64,000 bases of DNA from Bog-950 sp046329515. Lineage in GTDB: Bacteria > Bacteroidota > Bacteroidia > Chitinophagales > LD1. The translations under genes and the position numbers were made by a program. The notes below the pieces were generated by a model. The model did not search any database. It was not told the origin of the DNA and saw only the letters and a list, made by a program, of their open reading frames with translations. Shown in pieces: positions 60,301 to 64,000 of this stretch. Each line of letters begins with the position of its first letter. Position 1 is the stretch's first letter. Location: NCBI GenBank assembly GCA_046329515.1, contig JAXLUM010000004.1, forward strand, positions 248,001-312,000, in the 5' to 3' direction.

Positions 60301-62766
60301 GGCTTCTTCCAGTTTGTGATAGTAATAACCATCCTCACCAAGCCCGTAAAATACTTTCTGCGTAAAAATGTCAACCTGCGATTTTCGGTTAACCGGACGG
60401 CCCGTTTCATCAAACACCGTTGCAAAAAAGTCTGCCTGTATAATACCCCGGTTTACATATTCTTCGGGGGCTACATATTCTTCCACTGCATTGCCCTGTT
60501 CATCGGTAGTGCCTTCGCGCACTATGCTTTCGTAATAGCTGTTGCGCTCTGCTAAACTGAAATCATACTTACTGTATTTTTCAGGAGAGAAATACTTCTC
60601 CTTCAATTGAATTTCCAATTCGTAATTACGGTTGGCCGCAGGCGGGCCAAAATAATTCATGGCGTTAATGGTTAACTTGGTGCTTTCGCCGGGCAGCAGC
60701 GATTTCTTATCCAGCGAAGAAGTTACCTTAATACGGTCCGGCATAAATTCTTCTACGCTAACGCTCTTGCTGGCCAGTAAAATGTCATTAGAGGTATATA
60801 CTTCAAATACGTAGCTACCGGTAATGGCGGAAGGTGATAGCTCAATTTGTGTTTCCAACGAGCCTTCCTCATTTATTACCTTCTGCATGCTCTTCATCTC
60901 CTTGCCATTCGGCAGCAGGAATTTCATTTTCAGCGGCACATCGCCGGGTATATTCCATTTCCAATCGCGAACAATTACGCTGAAGTTTACTTTTTCACCG
61001 GGGCGGTAAATGTCGCGCTCGCTGTAAACAAAGGCATCAAGGTTGGTAATGTTGTTGCGGCGGCCACCTACATCAAAGCGCGATGTTTCTACCCGCGTGG
61101 TATTAAATGGCAGGTAATTAAAGTCGTTACCAACTTTGGCGGTAATAAGCGCCGATTTAAAACCGCTGAATTCGCGCTTCTTTAAATCAAACTCTGCAAC
61201 CCCATCGCTATTGGTAATGGCACTGCCTAAAGACTGGTTGTTGGCACCATAAGCGGTAATGGTTACACCGCTAAGCGCATCGGCACTCTTAATGCTGTTG
61301 CAGAATACCATCATTTTATCCTTGCCCTGCTTGGCGATAATGCCAATGTCGGACAAAGCAATAAAGCGGGTGTCGTTCAACCAGTAATCTTCTGTTGAGC
61401 GTATTTTAATATGGTAAATACCTTTAAAGTCTTTCAACTTATCATCCACATTAAACTTAAACAGCCGGCTGTTGCCATAACGCGGCAGGTTTTTGGTTTC
61501 TATTTCTTTGTCATAAATAATATCGCCCAAAGAGGCGTCGCTGCCATATCCTTCATCATAATAATCACCTTCATAGTCTTCGCCTTCGTAATCAGAATAG
61601 TAGTCGTCGTTAGGTGAGTAGCCATAACGCTGCGCGGCAAGCAGGTTGTTCTCATAAATTTTAGAGATAATAACGCGCACCTTCGGCACAGAAGTTAAAC
61701 GCACTTCAATATTCTTATCTCCTTTAGCAGAAAGGTAAACGCCTTTGTTGTTTACGAAGCTTATAGAAGGCTCTAAACGACCAAAGCCAACGTTTGAAGT
61801 GTAGCCGTCATTTAAGGTGCCTCCTATTTTGCCTTTAAGGCCTTGGTCAATGGTTAAGGTGTAATCGGTTTCTACGTTAAACTCTTCGGAAGTAATGATA
61901 ATTCCCTCATTGCTCGATTCGGCTTTAAAGTTTACCGAAGGGCTTAGGTGTATAAAGCTGGCAAGGTTCTCTGATTTAGGAGCTTGGCTGGTTAATACCT
62001 TAACCGTGCCCATAGTGCCATCGTGGTTCGCCTCCACATTTAAAACAGATAAGTTGAAAGGCGAGGTAATTACAAACTGGCTTTCAATATCTGCATCGGT
62101 AGGGCTATTGCCATGCTCCGGTAATAGGCCCTTGGCAATTTTAATACGGGCGCTTAGGTCTTTATCCAACTGGTTAACATTGGGTATAGAGATGGAGATT
62201 TTAGAATCGGCCGTAGTGGTTAGCAGGTTATAGTTGCGTTGTTCGCCTTCCACCGTAATGGTAAGCACTTCTTTTAGCTTATCGGGCGAAACCTTGTAGT
62301 TAAAGTACAAGTCTATCTGCGGAAAGGCGCTGGCTGTATTGCCATCATTAACGTTCCATGTGCCGTAAGCATTGTTAAGCTTAAGCAGGGCCGTATAAAA
62401 GGGCTTTATCTCGCACTTGCCTATGCTGTATTGCGGAAAGTATTTCACCAACTTATCGGTAACCGTTGCCTTAAAAGTGGTGGCCGGCGGCAGCTCGTAA
62501 GCCGGGGAGAATATCAGCTCATTGGGGTTGTCCCAACGGAATCGCCCGGCTATGGGCGGATCGAATTGAATGAACTCGGTGGAATCCCAGCGCTCCAGCA
62601 GGGAATCAGGCACCAGGTTTTTGCTGAAGGTAAAGCTGAGATTGCCTAATGAAGGCACTTCATCTTTAGCAGTGGTTTCCAAAAGGTTTACTTTGTTCTT
62701 GTTATTGCATGCCGCGAGAAAAAGCACTAAAAGCGCCGGCAGAAGGAAGCGATAAATGGTACGCAT
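57331..62766 (-). CDS. Bacterial alpha-2-macroglobulin family lipoprotein
   Basis: An 1811-aa periplasmic lipoprotein (lipobox AAC, near residue 20). It has several MG (macroglobulin) domains, an MG2/bait-region-like stretch, and a complement-like TED domain with the thioester site YGCTEQTV (Cys near residue 1346, DNA 58717-58731 on the plus strand). Such proteins trap proteases that attack the envelope. The pair with PBP1C, present here at 63080 on the opposite strand, is a known conserved link. The thioester is intact, so covalent trapping should be possible. Confidence 0.93.
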   Translation of the reverse strand: MRTIYRFLLPALLVLFLAACNNKNKVNLLETTAKDEVPSLGNLSFTFSKNLVPDSLLERWDSTEFIQFDPPIAGRFRWDNPNELIFSPAYELPPATTFKATVTDKLVKYFPQYSIGKCEIKPFYTALLKLNNAYGTWNVNDGNTASAFPQIDLYFNYKVSPDKLKEVLTITVEGEQRNYNLLTTTADSKISISIPNVNQLDKDLSARIKIAKGLLPEHGNSPTDADIESQFVITSPFNLSVLNVEANHDGTMGTVKVLTSQAPKSENLASFIHLSPSVNFKAESSNEGIIITSEEFNVETDYTLTIDQGLKGKIGGTLNDGYTSNVGFGRLEPSISFVNNKGVYLSAKGDKNIEVRLTSVPKVRVIISKIYENNLLAAQRYGYSPNDDYYSDYEGEDYEGDYYDEGYGSDASLGDIIYDKEIETKNLPRYGNSRLFKFNVDDKLKDFKGIYHIKIRSTEDYWLNDTRFIALSDIGIIAKQGKDKMMVFCNSIKSADALSGVTITAYGANNQSLGSAITNSDGVAEFDLKKREFSGFKSALITAKVGNDFNYLPFNTTRVETSRFDVGGRRNNITNLDAFVYSERDIYRPGEKVNFSVIVRDWKWNIPGDVPLKMKFLLPNGKEMKSMQKVINEEGSLETQIELSPSAITGSYVFEVYTSNDILLASKSVSVEEFMPDRIKVTSSLDKKSLLPGESTKLTINAMNYFGPPAANRNYELEIQLKEKYFSPEKYSKYDFSLAERNSYYESIVREGTTDEQGNAVEEYVAPEEYVNRGIIQADFFATVFDETGRPVNRKSQVDIFTQKVFYGLGEDGYYYHKLEEAIDFPIIALNKDEKPVTAKAHIQVIKHDYKTVLVKGYSYYRYESQRDDKTLIDKEMTVSGESSVFNFVPHTPGNYEVRIGAPGINSYVSRTFYSYGYWGNDWTSSFEVNNEGNIDIELDKEKYLCGEKAKLLFKAPFNGKMLVTIENDKVLEYHYLNVEKRAASLDLGLSTNDLPNVYITATLIKPHEESEIPLVVAHGYQSITVEEKSRKIDVQIVADKTVRSRTHQKVKVKASPNCKITLAAVDEGILAITGYKTPDPYGYFYSKRALEVNSYDLYPLLFPEIKGLLSSTGGDGFDMSKRTNPMQNKRVKLVSYWSGITDANGNGEANFEFDIPQFSGQLRLMAVAYKGNTFGSNELDLTVADPLVISTALPRFLSPKDTVIMPVTISNTTKTATNATATVKLSGPLKIVGSSSQTVSIKANSEGRAEFRIVADPKIDVAKVTVEVAGLNEKFLDETDITIRPPASLQKQTDAGMIAAGQTGKINFGMQNFIPGSTNYQLVVSKNPAVQIADQIYHLVGYPYGCTEQTVSKAFPQLYFGDLSELMNMDKSIKANANYNVQEAIRKIQMRQLYNGAITLWDNEGSENWWATVYAAHFLIEAKKAGFEFDKSLLPNIYAYLITKLKNKETIPYYYYRNYGGTTEQRKIAPREVAYSLYVLALAGKPQVSTMNYYKQNADLLTLDSRYLLSAAYAIAGDKAKYREMLPASFSGEISVKETGGSFASDVRDEAIALNAILEVDPQNPQIGTMARHISQQLKERQYLSTQERAFSFLALGKIAKEANATNVKASIRVNGKEIATNDGTTLKLTAKQLGGSNVEIATSGNGKLYYFWQAEGISKDGSFKEEDSYLKIRKQFYDRYGRALTGNNFEQNDLVIVKLTLEKAYSGNIENIVITDMLPAGFEIENPRTKEIPGMDWIKDEDQPTHRDVRDDRINLFVDAYEPVQTYYYAVRAVSPGNYIMGPVMADAMYNGEYHSYNGAGIIRVTPKR

Positions 62767-62930
62767 GGTTTGGGTGAGAATTGAATGCCTAACATACGTT
62801 ACATATGGCTTAAATATTGCGTCTGTGGATAAAAATCTTTAAGGGTGCATAAGTCCGGTTTTTATGGAAGTGGTAGGCAACTCAAGCATTCAAATGCTGC
62901 ACGCCCCCCTTCAAACAATGGAGAGGGGAA

Positions 62931-62953
62931 AAAATCTTCCGAAGGAAGATTTT
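62931..62953. repeat. Perfect palindrome inside a dispersed repeat
   Basis: AAAATCTTCC-gaa-GGAAGATTTT. It is embedded in GGAGAGGGG...TTTTGGGGTGAGG sequence of the kind that recurs between genes in Bacteroidota. It lies between the divergent A2M and pbpC genes. Confidence 0.75.
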
Positions 62954-63079
62954 GGGGTGAGGTAGTTAATAGCGATTCCGCTGCAAAAAGGTTGCTAGGG
63001 CCATTTATATAACTCCATAATAATTCTCACGCTCCTCATATGTATTTCCATCTATTAATCGTTCTATTTGCCATCAGGT

Positions 63080-64000
63080 ATGGGCAGCAGCTTAGTAAAG
63101 GCATTAAAGTGGTTCACGGGGGTAAGCCTCGGGCTGTTTCTGCTATTTCTGCTGCTTAATTTCTTATTCCCCCTGCCGCCCCCGCCGGAGTATAGCACCA
63201 TTGTGCTGGATAGTAGAGACGAGGTGATACACGCCTTTTTAACCAGCGACCAGAAATGGCGCATGAAAACGGAGTTAAGCGAGATTTCACCCTTGCTAAA
63301 GCGCACCCTTATTTACAAGGAGGATAAGTATTTCTATTACCATCCGGGTATTAACCCTCTGGCTATGGGCCGTGCATTGGTAATGAACATACTGCACATG
63401 AAGCGCACCAGCGGGGCCAGCACTATTACCATGCAGGTGGCGCGTATGATGGAACCCAAGCGCCGAACTTACTTCAATAAGTTGTATGAAGTGTTCCGGG
63501 CCTTTCAACTGGAATGGAAGTATAGCAAGGATGAAATACTGCAATTGTATTTTAACCGCGTACCCTATGGTGGCAACGTAGAGGGGGTAAAGAGCGCTTC
63601 CATTTTATACTTTAAAAAGAGTCCGGACCACCTTTCATTGGCGGAGGTTACGGCACTATCTATAATACCTAACCGACCATCCTCCCTTAAATTAGGTGGC
63701 AACAACGATTATATTAAAGGGGAAAGAAACAAATGGCTGCTTCGCTTTAAGGACGATAAACTGTTTAGCGAAAAAGAAATTGCCGATGCCCTGGATGAGC
63801 CCCTTTCAGTTAGCCGTTCTGATGCGCCTAAACTGGCGCCGCACCTGGCTTTAAAGCTTAAGCGCAGTGTGCAAAGCGACATTATACGTACCCACCTGCA
63901 AATGCAAACCCAGTTAAAGCTGGAGAAGATAGTTGGCGATTATGTGCATGGGCTGTATTCGCTGAACATACATAATGCCAGTGTGGTAGTAATTGACAAC
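63080..64000 (+). CDS. pbpC: Penicillin-binding protein 1C, 3'-truncated
   Basis: The first 307 residues of a class A-type PBP1C; it runs off the window end in frame. A membrane anchor (about 10-32) is followed by the GT51 glycosyltransferase domain with catalytic Glu81 in IYKEDKYFYYHPG and the second motif GASTITMQVARM. The transpeptidase domain lies outside. Likely start ATG 63080; TTG 63068 is an alternative. It is divergent from the alpha-2-macroglobulin gene, the usual partner. Confidence 0.92.
   Translation, partial: MGSSLVKALKWFTGVSLGLFLLFLLLNFLFPLPPPPEYSTIVLDSRDEVIHAFLTSDQKWRMKTELSEISPLLKRTLIYKEDKYFYYHPGINPLAMGRALVMNILHMKRTSGASTITMQVARMMEPKRRTYFNKLYEVFRAFQLEWKYSKDEILQLYFNRVPYGGNVEGVKSASILYFKKSPDHLSLAEVTALSIIPNRPSSLKLGGNNDYIKGERNKWLLRFKDDKLFSEKEIADALDEPLSVSRSDAPKLAPHLALKLKRSVQSDIIRTHLQMQTQLKLEKIVGDYVHGLYSLNIHNASVVVIDN

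Overview
The window is chromosomal DNA of a member of the Bacteroidota, most likely of the Chitinophagales/Sphingobacteriales type. Four secreted proteins carry, or appear to carry, C-terminal type A sorting domains of the type IX secretion system (T9SS). Several genes have a TAnnTTTG-like -7 promoter element. There are lipoproteins, a C10 protease, an alpha-2-macroglobulin/PBP1C pair, an exosortase locus and a one-piece biotin operon. No rRNA, tRNA or CRISPR array was seen. The assignment rests on these family traits, not on a marker gene.

Layout. 1-2512: a 5'-truncated FG-GAP/VCBS protein convergent with a vanadium-haloperoxidase-like lipoprotein. 2513-3884: repeat island with a DUF559 nuclease between two direct ~105-bp repeats. 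3885-8629: single-domain response regulator, alpha-oxoamine synthase-like PLP enzyme and a large membrane sensor kinase. 8630-11908: second repeat island (three tandem ~106-bp repeats, inverted relative to the first island) followed by an AT-rich three-gene cassette: KAP-type P-loop NTPase, membrane-anchored coiled-coil protein and PD-(D/E)XK nuclease. This is the best candidate for an undescribed, possibly anti-phage, system. Both islands end in nearly the same ~32-bp element.

11909-30999 is mostly housekeeping: YbiT-like ABC-F ATPase, Nudix CoA pyrophosphatase, a 124-bp tandem repeat, AsmA-like protein, DinB protein, acyl-CoA dehydrogenase, glutamate dehydrogenase, a 42-aa lipoprotein, Mpl, a DnaQ-like exonuclease, polyprenol-phosphate mannosyltransferase, TPR protein, a BNR-propeller T9SS cargo and an M20 dipeptidase. 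31237-38418 encodes a 2393-residue T9SS surface protein with five Ig-like repeats, closed by a strong terminator.

38578-40209 is a compact overlapping operon: a 66-aa protein shaped like an exosortase substrate, a 199-aa exosortase-like enzyme with Cys/Arg/His catalytic candidates, and a polytopic membrane protein. It is followed by a UbiA-like membrane protein and an SGNH hydrolase. 42494-46520 is bioB-bioF-bioD-bioA, enough to convert pimeloyl thioester to biotin. 46617-50871 holds a regulatory-domain secreted protein, aroQ, xerD, a phosphoglucose/phosphomannose isomerase-like protein and rluD. 51184-57230 (minus strand) holds a C10 cysteine protease translationally coupled to a lipoprotein, and an operon of outer-membrane barrel, T9SS protein and TPR protein. 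57331-64000 is an alpha-2-macroglobulin lipoprotein divergent from pbpC, which runs off the end.

Start codons were moved from the longest possible frame where upstream sequence looked non-coding; each case is stated.
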